Source: Methylovorus menthalis
GTDB lineage: Bacteria > Pseudomonadota > Gammaproteobacteria > Burkholderiales > Methylophilaceae
Length of the DNA stretch: 64,000 nt
Assembly: GCF_020523625.1 (NCBI RefSeq)
Contig: NZ_JAJAQH010000006.1
Coordinates: 434,001 to 498,000, forward strand
Direction of reading: 5' to 3'
The first letter of the stretch is position 1. The number at the start of each line of letters is the position of its first letter. A program made the translations under genes and the position numbers. Of this stretch, positions 17,026-26,293 are shown in pieces. The notes beneath the pieces were generated by a model. The model ran no database searches and was not told the DNA's origin. It saw only the letters and a list, made by a program, of their open reading frames with translations.

Positions 17026-18280
17026 CAATCTGCTCTTGCCGGGTTGATGCTGGTTGCAAGCTGGCGATAAAGCCGCAGGCGATAAGCATCAGCAGCGGAA
17101 ACCACCAAGGTACTAGCATGGGCTGGGTAGTATTCAGCGGGAAATAAATAGCCATCAAGGGCAGGGCAAACGGCCACGCCTCTGCCCGCAGTGTGGGCGC
17201 CGCCGCACGATACCAGCGATAAAAAAGCAGCATGATGGTTACAAGGCCGGCCAAGCCAATCATGCCGGTTTCTGCCAGCAATTCCACATAGATATTGTGG
17301 GTGTGGGTAGGGGCATTTACGAAAGGGTCATCCGCGCGCGTCGCATAGTCCGGATATGCCGCCTTGAAGTTGCTTGTGCCTATGCCTGTAACAGGATAGG
17401 CGGCAAACATATGCATACCGGTTTCCCATAAATGCAATCGATAGCTGAGCAAACCATTCAGTTTGTCAAAGGTGGTGGTGGATGGCTTCACCAGCTGTTC
17501 AGTCTGGGCCATTTTCATGCTGATCAAAGAGTGGCTCATGGGATAAGCAATGGCGATGGCAATCAATGGCACGGCTAGAAGTAAAAGTGATTTTTTTAGT
17601 CCCAATCGAAGTTGGAATACCATGCACGCCAGTATAAGTACCAGAATGTACAGATATCCGCGCGAACCTGACATCGTCATCATCCAGGCGCTCATCAGCA
17701 GAAGACTCATCGCAGCCCATTTTTTTTGCTGGCGGATGAGCATGTAACAGGCCAATGGCAATATTGGAAGAAGGATAATGCCTTGATGCAAATCCTTAAA
17801 AAAACCGGTTATGCGACCATCAGCACGCCGCGCGACACCAATAAGATCGGTACCAGTCAGATATTGCACCATGCTATCCACAAACCACACGATGACCGTC
17901 CACACCACAACATGTGCAAGCAGGTTGCGGTAGCGGGCCTGCTTCAAGACCTGGGTCAGGGTAATGCCCGCGAAATATAACAGCAAGAACCAGGCAACCG
18001 CAATCGCGCTTGCCTGCGGCCTGATACTGGTGAATAGCGATATGCACATAGGCATCCATAGCAGCAAAAATACTACGGTCCATCTGCGTACCTCAGTCTG
18101 CTGCCATATTACGTGGTATCCAATCAGGGCATAGCCTACTCCCAGGAGGCTTAATAGCAATACAGGCATGCGGGCCCCACCACTAAAGGGTGACCATACA
18201 ATAATGAGGGAGGCCAATATAAGGCCAGTTAATCTGAAGAAATAATTAATTTGTGCGGTGTGCACATCAAGGGAGGGCAT
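17018..18280 (-). CDS. O-antigen ligase/polymerase family membrane protein
   Basis: A 420-residue polytopic membrane protein with around eleven hydrophobic segments. The Wzy_C-type region contains MTMSGSRGYLYILVLIL and the periplasmic loop HLWETGMHMFAAYPVTGIGTSNF with the conserved GxG and the later THTHNIYVELLAETG, which are the O-antigen ligase hallmarks. Such proteins join undecaprenyl-linked glycans to the lipid A core in the periplasm. I prefer the ATG at 18280; the frame also allows a GTG at 18301. Base composition looks a little more AT-rich than the neighbouring housekeeping genes. The 244-base gap upstream holds no recognisable gene. Confidence 0.82.
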   Translation of the reverse strand: MPSLDVHTAQINYFFRLTGLILASLIIVWSPFSGGARMPVLLLSLLGVGYALIGYHVIWQQTEVRRWTVVFLLLWMPMCISLFTSIRPQASAIAVAWFLLLYFAGITLTQVLKQARYRNLLAHVVVWTVIVWFVDSMVQYLTGTDLIGVARRADGRITGFFKDLHQGIILLPILPLACYMLIRQQKKWAAMSLLLMSAWMMTMSGSRGYLYILVLILACMVFQLRLGLKKSLLLLAVPLIAIAIAYPMSHSLISMKMAQTEQLVKPSTTTFDKLNGLLSYRLHLWETGMHMFAAYPVTGIGTSNFKAAYPDYATRADDPFVNAPTHTHNIYVELLAETGMIGLAGLVTIMLLFYRWYRAAAPTLRAEAWPFALPLMAIYFPLNTTQPMLVPWWFPLLMLIACGFIASLQPASTRQEQIDV

Positions 18281-18524
18281 TGTAGAACCTGCTTTATTCA
18301 CGCACTTATTGCATAGTTAAGAGGGCAATCGTCATCGAAGTGACACATAATCTAATTTGAAGTATATGTGTTCTGGAATGACTTAACCGCCTGTTATATC
18401 ACTGCAGTAATGCAAGCGCATGACAATGGCAGAAAGAAAACGGTAGGTCGTCAGTTTGTGGCTAGCGCCAGAATAGCGGAGAATATTATTTAACTCGACT
18501 TTAGAAGCAGGCTAGCACAGTAGG

Positions 18525-19127
18525 CTAAAGGTAGTGCCCGAGCTTGGTTCGCTTGGTTTGCAGATATTCGGCGTTATTCTGGTTGGGAGTAATCAGCAGC
18601 GGTACGCGATGGCTGACAGAAATGCCCGCTGCCTGCAGCCGGGTGACTTTTTCGGGATTATTGGTCAGGAGCTGAATGCGTTGCAAACCCAGGTCACGCA
18701 GCATGGCTGCGGCTAGATCGTAGCTGCGGGCATCAATCGGCAGGCCTTGTTCCAGATTGGCTTGTACCGTATCGCGGCCTTGGTCCTGCAGGGCATAAGC
18801 CTTGATTTTATGGGCCAAGCCTATGCCGCGACCTTCGTGTCCGCGCAGGTAGAGAATCACGCCGCAGCCTGCTTTTGAAATGGTTTCTTGCGATTTGGCG
18901 AGTTGTTCGCCGCAATCGCAACGTCTGGAGCCCAGTACATCCCCGGTCAGGCATTCTGAGTGGAGGCGCACCAGCACGTCTTCCTGGCCTGGCTTCAGCT
19001 CGCCAGCGACAAGGGCCACCTGGTCTTGCAGGCCTTGCGGATCATTGTCTGACCGATAGATATGTAAGGTGAAATCCCCATGCGAGGTGGGCATGCGGGA
19101 GGTGGCGATTTTCTTGACGGTTTGCAT
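18525..19127 (-). CDS. ribA: GTP cyclohydrolase II
   Basis: A 200-residue enzyme that opens the riboflavin pathway, converting GTP to 2,5-diamino-6-ribosylamino-pyrimidinone phosphate. The zinc ligands Cys59, Cys70 and Cys72 lie in HSECLTGDVLGSRRCDCG. The GTP-binding RGHEGRGIGL and the NNPEKV segment are intact. It is a stand-alone RibA without the RibB domain. It follows ftsX by 20 bases and is likely the last gene of the ftsY-ftsE-ftsX-ribA run. Confidence 0.95.
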   Translation of the reverse strand: MQTVKKIATSRMPTSHGDFTLHIYRSDNDPQGLQDQVALVAGELKPGQEDVLVRLHSECLTGDVLGSRRCDCGEQLAKSQETISKAGCGVILYLRGHEGRGIGLAHKIKAYALQDQGRDTVQANLEQGLPIDARSYDLAAAMLRDLGLQRIQLLTNNPEKVTRLQAAGISVSHRVPLLITPNQNNAEYLQTKRTKLGHYL

Positions 19128-19147
19128 AATGAAAAAAAGATGGGGGC

Positions 19148-20050
19148 TCAGCGGCTGGATTCAAGCTTTGCCAGTGAGCGGCCGACGGCGACGTAAGAAC
19201 CCAGCCAGCCGAGCGCGACCGGAATAAGCAGGATGGCGAGGCAAACGAAGGGCTCCGGCATGCTCAAATGAAAGTCACTCGCGTAGAGGGCAGCAATGTC
19301 GGCAATCGAGTAATTGAACAGCTGGATAACGCCAGCCAGCAACAACAAGGAGGCCACGCCACCTCCCAGGCCATACAGCATGCCCGCATAGAGGAAGGGC
19401 CGCCGGATAAAGCGATTGGTCGCGCCGATGAGCTTGCTGACTTCAATTTCTTCCCGCTGGGTGACGACTTGCAGGCGTATGGTGTTGCCGATAATGGCGA
19501 GCAGGGCAAAGCCGAGCAAACCTACCAGTACCAGCAAAGCCTTCTTGCTCAGCTCCAGGATGGCGTACAGGCGCTTGATCCAGGTGGCATCCATCTGGGC
19601 CAGTTCCACACCTGGCTGCTTCTGGATGAGCGATTGCAGGGCCTCAATGGCGACCGGGTCATGGTTACGCGGCGCGATCTGGAATGCATCGGGCAACGGG
19701 TTTTTATCCAGATTGATGGCGCCTGCGGTTTCCTGTTGTAGTTGCTTCCAGGCGGCATCCTTGCTGATGAAGGTGACGCGGGCGACCTCATGCCTCTGGG
19801 TAAGCCATTGCTGCAGGCGCGTGACGCTGCCTGGCTCGGCATCCAGTTTCATGAACACGCTGATTTGCGGCTCGGTGCTGATATTGCCCGTCAGGCGGTT
19901 CAGGTTATCCACGATGACAAACAGGATGGCGGGCAGGCACACGGTGACGCCCATGACGCACCACATGACCAGAGTGGCCAGCATGCGATGCCGCATGCGA
20001 CCCAATACCAGGCGCAAGGCTTGTTTATGCTGATTTATCCACGGTCTCAT
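19148..20050 (-). CDS. ftsX: Cell division protein FtsX
   Basis: A 300-residue inner-membrane protein with one transmembrane segment near residues 22-46, a periplasmic domain (about 47-170) and three more membrane segments (about 175-195, 225-250 and 270-290). This is the FtsX topology. With the ATPase FtsE it forms an ABC-like complex that regulates septal peptidoglycan hydrolases through the periplasmic domain. Its start overlaps the ftsE stop by four bases, a usual arrangement for this pair. Confidence 0.92.
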   Translation of the reverse strand: MRPWINQHKQALRLVLGRMRHRMLATLVMWCVMGVTVCLPAILFVIVDNLNRLTGNISTEPQISVFMKLDAEPGSVTRLQQWLTQRHEVARVTFISKDAAWKQLQQETAGAINLDKNPLPDAFQIAPRNHDPVAIEALQSLIQKQPGVELAQMDATWIKRLYAILELSKKALLVLVGLLGFALLAIIGNTIRLQVVTQREEIEVSKLIGATNRFIRRPFLYAGMLYGLGGGVASLLLLAGVIQLFNYSIADIAALYASDFHLSMPEPFVCLAILLIPVALGWLGSYVAVGRSLAKLESSR

Positions 20051-20700
20051 GCTTGCAGGGTTCCTTGCTCCAGGCGCAACACGCGTGCGCCCGAGTTGGC
20101 GATTTCGTGCTGGTCATGCGTGGCGACAATAATGGTGACGCCCACTTGCTGAAAAGCGTAAAAGATCGCCATGATTTCTTCGGCATAGCCCTCATCCAGG
20201 TTGCCGGTCGGTTCGTCAGCAATCAGGATGGATGGCCGACTGACCACGGCGCGGGCGATCGCCAGCCGTTGCTGTTCGCCACCCGACAGGGTGATGGGCA
20301 TGGCTTTTTCCTTGCCGAGCAAGCCGACTTTGTCCAGCGCCGCGCGTATGCGCTTGCCGGCTTCCTGTCCGGTAATGCCATTGATATAGAGTGGCAGCGC
20401 TACGTTTTCAAAGCAGTTGCGATCATAAAGCAGCTTGTGGTCCTGAAACACCAGGCCAAATTTTCGCCGCAAAAAAGGCAAGGCAGCTGAGCGCAGCTTG
20501 CTGACATTCTGGTTGCCGATCAATACGGTGCCAGACGTCGGCCGCTCGGTGGCGGCAATCAGCTTGAGCAATGTACTTTTACCGGCCCCCGAGGCGCCTG
20601 CGACAAATACCAGCTCGCCGGGCTCAATGTTGAAACTGACATTGCGCAGGATTTGCTCACTGCCGGGATAGCGTTTGCTGACCTGGTCAAATTTAATCAT
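20047..20700 (-). CDS. ftsE: Cell division ATP-binding protein FtsE
   Basis: A 217-residue ABC ATPase. Walker [10 protein letters not shown] is at residues 35-43, followed by the FtsE-type Q-loop [15 protein letters not shown], the signature [16 protein letters not shown], Walker [14 protein letters not shown] and the H-loop ATHD. It hydrolyses ATP to drive FtsX at the division site. The gene lies 33 bases after ftsY and overlaps ftsX. Confidence 0.95.
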   Translation of the reverse strand: MIKFDQVSKRYPGSEQILRNVSFNIEPGELVFVAGASGAGKSTLLKLIAATERPTSGTVLIGNQNVSKLRSAALPFLRRKFGLVFQDHKLLYDRNCFENVALPLYINGITGQEAGKRIRAALDKVGLLGKEKAMPITLSGGEQQRLAIARAVVSRPSILIADEPTGNLDEGYAEEIMAIFYAFQQVGVTIIVATHDQHEIANSGARVLRLEQGTLQA

Positions 20701-20733
20701 GTCGGCTCCTGCGCAGCGTGTATGAAAAGCGCA

Positions 20734-21759
20734 TCACGAAAACAGCGCATCTACAAATTCCTCTGCCTTGAACGGCCGCAGGTCGGCAATGCTTTCGCCC
20801 ACGCCGATATAACGGATGGGGATGGGCCGCGCCTGGGCAATCGCCGCAATCACACCGCCCTTGGCAGTGCCATCCAGCTTGCTCAGCACCAGCCCGGTAA
20901 CACCCAGGGCATCATCAAACGCCTTGACCTGGCTGATGGCGTTCTGACCGGTATTGGCATCCAGCACCAGCAGGATTTCATGCGGCGCGCCCGGCAATGC
21001 CTTGCCGATCACGCGCTGCACCTTGCGAATTTCTTCCATCAGGTTGAGCTGTGTTGGCAGGCGACCTGCGGTGTCGGCCAGCACGATATCGATATTGCGT
21101 GCCTTGGCTGAATTGACTGCATCAAAAATCACCGCGGCCGGATCGCCGCTTTCCTGAGCAACCACATGCACATTGTTGCGATCGCCCCAGGCCTGCAATT
21201 GCTCGCGGGCAGCGGCACGGAAGGTATCGCCCGCGGCGATCAATACGGATTTTCCTTGCGCCTGAAACAGGTTGGCCAGCTTGCCGATGCTGGTGGTTTT
21301 ACCGGCGCCATTGACGCCTGCCAACATGATGACAAATGGCTGGTGGGTAGTGGTTACCAGAGGTTTTTCCAGTGGAGCGAGCAGCTCCAGCAGGGCATCT
21401 TTAAGGGCTTGTTTAAGCTGGGTGGTGTCGCTCAGGCTCTGGCGCTTCACGCGCTGACGAATCTGCTCCAGCAAGGCTTGCGTGGCGGCCACGCCCACAT
21501 CGGAAGTGAGCAGGATGGTTTCCAGCTCTTCGTAAACATCTTCATCAATCTTGCCGCCGCCAAACAGCCCGGCAAGCTGGTTGCCCAGCTGGCTGCGGGT
21601 TTTGGCCAGCCCGCTCTTCAGGCGTTCGGTCCAGCTCAGCTTGCTTTCCGGCACGGGCTCTGGTGTAACCTCGGTCGCGGGAGCATCCGGCACGGCCGGG
21701 GCAACCGGCGCTTCTGGCGTGGGAGGTGGAGTCTTGTCTTTTTTGAAAAAATCGAACAT
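20734..21759 (-). CDS. ftsY: Signal recognition particle receptor FtsY
   Basis: A 341-residue protein starting MFDFFKKDK. The frame extends three codons to a TTG, which is less likely. A short Pro/Ala/Glu-rich acidic A-domain (residues 10-40) precedes the N domain and the GTPase domain with GVNGAGKTT (148-156), DTAGR and the SKLDGTAKGG motif. It receives ribosome-nascent chain complexes from SRP at the inner membrane. The A-domain is much shorter than in E. coli, as in many betaproteobacteria. It is divergent from the M16 peptidase operon across a 279-base gap. Confidence 0.95.
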   Translation of the reverse strand: MFDFFKKDKTPPPTPEAPVAPAVPDAPATEVTPEPVPESKLSWTERLKSGLAKTRSQLGNQLAGLFGGGKIDEDVYEELETILLTSDVGVAATQALLEQIRQRVKRQSLSDTTQLKQALKDALLELLAPLEKPLVTTTHQPFVIMLAGVNGAGKTTSIGKLANLFQAQGKSVLIAAGDTFRAAAREQLQAWGDRNNVHVVAQESGDPAAVIFDAVNSAKARNIDIVLADTAGRLPTQLNLMEEIRKVQRVIGKALPGAPHEILLVLDANTGQNAISQVKAFDDALGVTGLVLSKLDGTAKGGVIAAIAQARPIPIRYIGVGESIADLRPFKAEEFVDALFS

Positions 21760-21933
21760 ACGCTTCAACTTGAATTTCGCCTTATTTTAGTCGTATTCGG
21801 CCGCCCATGCACGAATCTATTCAGGCCATGGCGGGGCGAAACTAAGTGACTGGGCATGGGTCACACGCCTGTACGTTGCATGGCCCATGGCACTGCTGGC
21901 TTGAAAGTTGATCGGGCCGCCAGGCGCCTTGGC

Positions 21934-21939
21934 TATAAT
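21934..21939 (+). promoter_or_regulatory. Probable -10 box of the M16 peptidase operon
   Basis: A perfect TATAAT preceded by GGC. A matching -35 is not clear (TTGATC at 21908 would give 20-base spacing). Transcription from here would begin about 21946, just at the left arm of the stem-loop that follows. Confidence 0.5.
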
Positions 21940-21947
21940 GATGCAGA

Positions 21948-22017
21948 AGAGCAGCTAACAAAACCGCGCGAGGGGATATTTTGTCTGGCCGGTATCGCAG
22001 GTTTTGTTAGCTGCTCT
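21948..22017 (+). promoter_or_regulatory. 18-bp perfect stem-loop in the 5' leader of the M16 peptidase operon
   Basis: AGAGCAGCTAACAAAACC at 21948-21965 is the exact reverse complement of GGTTTTGTTAGCTGCTCT at 22000-22017; the loop is 34 bases. The structure lies between a TATAAT box and the Shine-Dalgarno AAAGGAGA at 22023, and would form the very 5' end of the mRNA, stopping 5 bases short of the ribosome site. No U-tract follows on either strand, so it is not a simple terminator. It may stabilise the message, gate translation or be a protein or small-RNA target; a cruciform DNA site is possible. Confidence 0.7.
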
Positions 22018-22038
22018 AAATCAAAGGAGAACAATAAG

Positions 22039-23418
22039 GTGTTGAGTCGCAAATTAGTCAGGATCGTCATGCTGCTGGGTTTGGTGCCCAGTGTCACTCT
22101 ACCCGGCGTTGCCGCCGCAGAAACCCAGGAGTTCAAGTTTAGCAATGGCCTGCGCCTGATCGTGCAGGAAGACCATCGTTCGCCCGTGGTGGTGTCGCAG
22201 GTGTGGTACCGCGCAGGCAGTATTGATGAGGTGAATGGCAAGACCGGCGTCGCCCACTTGCTGGAACACATGATGTTCAAGGGGACTAAGAACGTAAAGC
22301 CAGGCCAGTTCTCCCGCCTGGTGGCTGCGGCGGGTGGTCGTGAAAATGCCTTTACCAGCCGTGACTACACCGCGTATTACCAGCAGCTGGAAAAATCCAA
22401 GCTGCCGCTGTCATTCAAGCTGGAATCTGACCGCATGGCCAATCTGCAATTGACCAAGGAAGAGTTCTCCAAGGAAATCAAGGTGGTGATGGAAGAGCGC
22501 CGCTGGCGTACCGAAGACAAGCCGCAATCCACCGTGGCCGAGCAATACCAGTCTGTGGTGTTTCAGGCGCACCCGTATGCCCGTCCGGTGGTGGGCTGGA
22601 TGAATGATCTGGAGAACATGACCGTGGAAGATGCGCGCGAGTGGTACAACAACTGGTACGCCCCCAACAATGCCACCGTGGTGGTGGTGGGTGATGTAAA
22701 GGCGCAGGAAGTATACAAGCTGGCCCAGCAATATTTTGGCCCGCTGAAACCGCGCAAATTGCCGGTACGCAAGCCGCAGCTGGAGCCTGCACAAAAAGGC
22801 GAGCGTCGCCTGATCGTCAAGGCCCCAGCTAAGCTGCCCTATGTGCTGATGGGCTTCCATGTGCCTGCACTGCGTGATCCGGTGAATGACTGGGAACCCT
22901 ACGCGCTTGAGATTCTGGCTGGCGTGCTGGATGGCAATGCCTCAGCCCGCTTGACACAGAATCTGGTGCGCAGCCAGCAGATTGCCGTGGATGTGGGTGC
23001 AGGGTATGACCTTACCCAGCGCGGTGCGACCAGCCTGTTTGAGCTGGATGGCTCGCCCAGCGAAGGCAAGACTGCCGCCGATATTGAGGCTGCGCTGTTG
23101 CAGCAGATCGAGGATATCAAGCAGTCCGGTGTTACTGAGGATGAGCTTAACCGGGTCAAGGCGCAGGTGATTGCGGCGGATGTGTATCAACGCGACTCCA
23201 TGTTCAACCAGGCCATGCAGATCGGCCAGCTCGAAACCATCGGCTACTCATGGCGTTTTCTCAAGGATTACCCCGAGAAGCTCAAGCAGGTGACCCCGCA
23301 GCAGGTGCAGGAAGTGGCGCGCAAATATCTCACGCATGACAACCTGACCGTGGCGACGCTGGATCCGCAGCCGATTGATCCCAATGCCAAGCCCAAGGGC
23401 AGGCCCAGCGATCATTAA
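22039..23418 (+). CDS. M16-family zinc peptidase (catalytic subunit)
   Basis: A 459-residue exported protease. The GTG at 22039 is chosen because AAAGGAGA lies 8 bases upstream and because it gives a signal peptide (hydrophobic core VRIVMLLGLVPSV, cleavage near GVAAA). The zinc motif HLLEH is at residues 73-77, with the downstream glutamate in the REWYNNWYAPNNA region context and a second M16 domain after it. Such pittrilysin-like peptidases often act as pairs with an inactive partner, which is encoded next. Location is likely the periplasm. Confidence 0.9.
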   Translation: MLSRKLVRIVMLLGLVPSVTLPGVAAAETQEFKFSNGLRLIVQEDHRSPVVVSQVWYRAGSIDEVNGKTGVAHLLEHMMFKGTKNVKPGQFSRLVAAAGGRENAFTSRDYTAYYQQLEKSKLPLSFKLESDRMANLQLTKEEFSKEIKVVMEERRWRTEDKPQSTVAEQYQSVVFQAHPYARPVVGWMNDLENMTVEDAREWYNNWYAPNNATVVVVGDVKAQEVYKLAQQYFGPLKPRKLPVRKPQLEPAQKGERRLIVKAPAKLPYVLMGFHVPALRDPVNDWEPYALEILAGVLDGNASARLTQNLVRSQQIAVDVGAGYDLTQRGATSLFELDGSPSEGKTAADIEAALLQQIEDIKQSGVTEDELNRVKAQVIAADVYQRDSMFNQAMQIGQLETIGYSWRFLKDYPEKLKQVTPQQVQEVARKYLTHDNLTVATLDPQPIDPNAKPKGRPSDH

Positions 23419-23489
23419 GCCTATAGCGCGGGCATGGCGACTTTCACGCCAGCCCGGACCCTGAACTTACGGAATTCAAAGGTAACCCC

Positions 23490-24795
23490 ATGTTGATCAA
23501 GAAACTTTATGCAAAATGCCTGACAGGCATGGCCGCGGTCGTGTTGAGCTTGTCTGCCCAGGCCGCGGTGAATATCCAGCAATGGAAAACCGCCAGCGGC
23601 GCCGATGTTTATTTTGTTGAAAATCACGATTTGCCCATTATTGATGTCAGCGTCAATTTTGAAGCGGGCAGCGCGCGTGATGTAGCTGAGAAGTCTGGCC
23701 TGGCTGGTATGACGCGCTATCTGATGACCCTGGGCGCGGCCGGTATGAGTGACGAAGAAATCTCGCGCAAGATGGCCGATGTCGGGGCGATTATGGGCGG
23801 CGAGCTGGATGCGGATCGTGCAGCCTTCAAGCTGCGCACCCTGAGCCAGGCCCGAGAGCGCGAGCAGGCGCTGGATGTGTTTGCCAAGGTATTGCAGCAG
23901 CCGGATTTTCCACAGGCGACGCTGGAGCGTGAAAAAGCCCGCGCCATTGCCGGTCTGCAGGAAGCGGCTACCCAGCCAGAAAGCATCGCCAGCAAGGCCT
24001 TCATGAAAGCCTTGTACGGCACGCACCCCTATGCGCTGGAGGATGGCGGCGAGCCTGAAACCATCGCTGCGCTGAAGCGCGATGATTTGCAGGCGTTTTA
24101 CCAGCAGCACTATGGTGCCAAGGGCGCGGTGATTGCCATGATAGGCGACATGACGCGCGAAGAAGCGAATCAGATTGCCGAGCGTTTGACAGCAAAACTG
24201 CCAGCGGTGGATGCGCAGCCTGCCTTGCCAGCCGTGGCTTACCCGGAACGTGCCGTGGATGAGCGTATTCAGCATCCAGCCAGCCAGTCACATATCCTGA
24301 TTGGCTACCCTGGCGTCAAGCGCGGCGATGCGGATTATTTTCCCCTGTATGTCGGCAATTACATTCTCGGTGGTGGTGGCTTTGTTTCGCGCCTGACCGA
24401 AGAGGTACGCGAGAAGCGTGGCCTGGTGTATAGCGTGTATAGCTACTTCATGCCCATGGCGGGCCTCGGCCCCTTCCAGATTGGCCTGCAGACCAAGCGC
24501 GAGCAATCAGCGGAAGCCATGAAAGTGGTGGAACAGACGCTGGATAAATTCGTGCAGAACGGCGTGACGGAAGATGAGCTGATTGCTGCCAAGCAGAATA
24601 TCACCGGTGGTTTTCCACTGCGCCTCGACAGCAACAGCAAGATTCTGGATTACCTGGCAGTGATCGGCTTTTACAAGCTGCCGCTGACCTATCTGGAAGA
24701 TTTCAACAAGAATATCAATAGCGTGACAACGGCCCAGATCAAGGATGCATTCAGTCGCCGTATTGATACCCACAAATTGGTCACGGTGGTGGTCG

Positions 24796-24806
<11 letters not shown>
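23490..24806 (+). CDS. M16-family peptidase-like protein, zinc-less partner subunit
   Basis: A 438-residue protein with a signal peptide ending AQAA. The position equivalent to HxxEH is MTRYL in GLAGMTRYLMTLG, so it cannot bind zinc in the usual way. The C-terminal domain has GGGGFVSRLTEEVREKRGLVYSVYSYF, the Arg/Tyr region used by the non-catalytic M16B subunit to complete the active site of its partner. This with the previous gene makes a heterodimeric periplasmic peptidase. It overlaps the start of rsmD by 11 bases. Confidence 0.9.
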
Positions 24807-26152
<1,346 letters not shown>

Positions 26153-26236
26153 AACCTCGGTTAGCTTTAACGTGGGTGAATATTTCATATAAGTAAACAT
26201 TGTTAATCTTTAGGCATAATTTTTGCCTGTGTTGGT

Positions 26237-26263
26237 ATTATTTTTTTCAGATAATGCCGATAT
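26237..26263 (+). promoter_or_regulatory. Possible sigma-28 (flagellar) promoter
   Basis: GCCGATAT at 26256-26263 matches seven of eight positions of the sigma-28 -10 element GCCGATAA. The -35 region at 26237-26244 is T-rich and only partly like TAAAGTTT. Transcription would start near 26271, about 23 bases before the chemoreceptor ATG, which suits a chemotaxis gene. Confidence 0.35.
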
Positions 26264-26293
26264 TGGGCAAGGCTGATTTTGCCAAGGATTAAC

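Noticed and set aside
18281-18524. Small RNA or short gene in the 244-base gap before the O-antigen ligase gene
   Set aside because: No supported frame, stable hairpin or terminator was found there.
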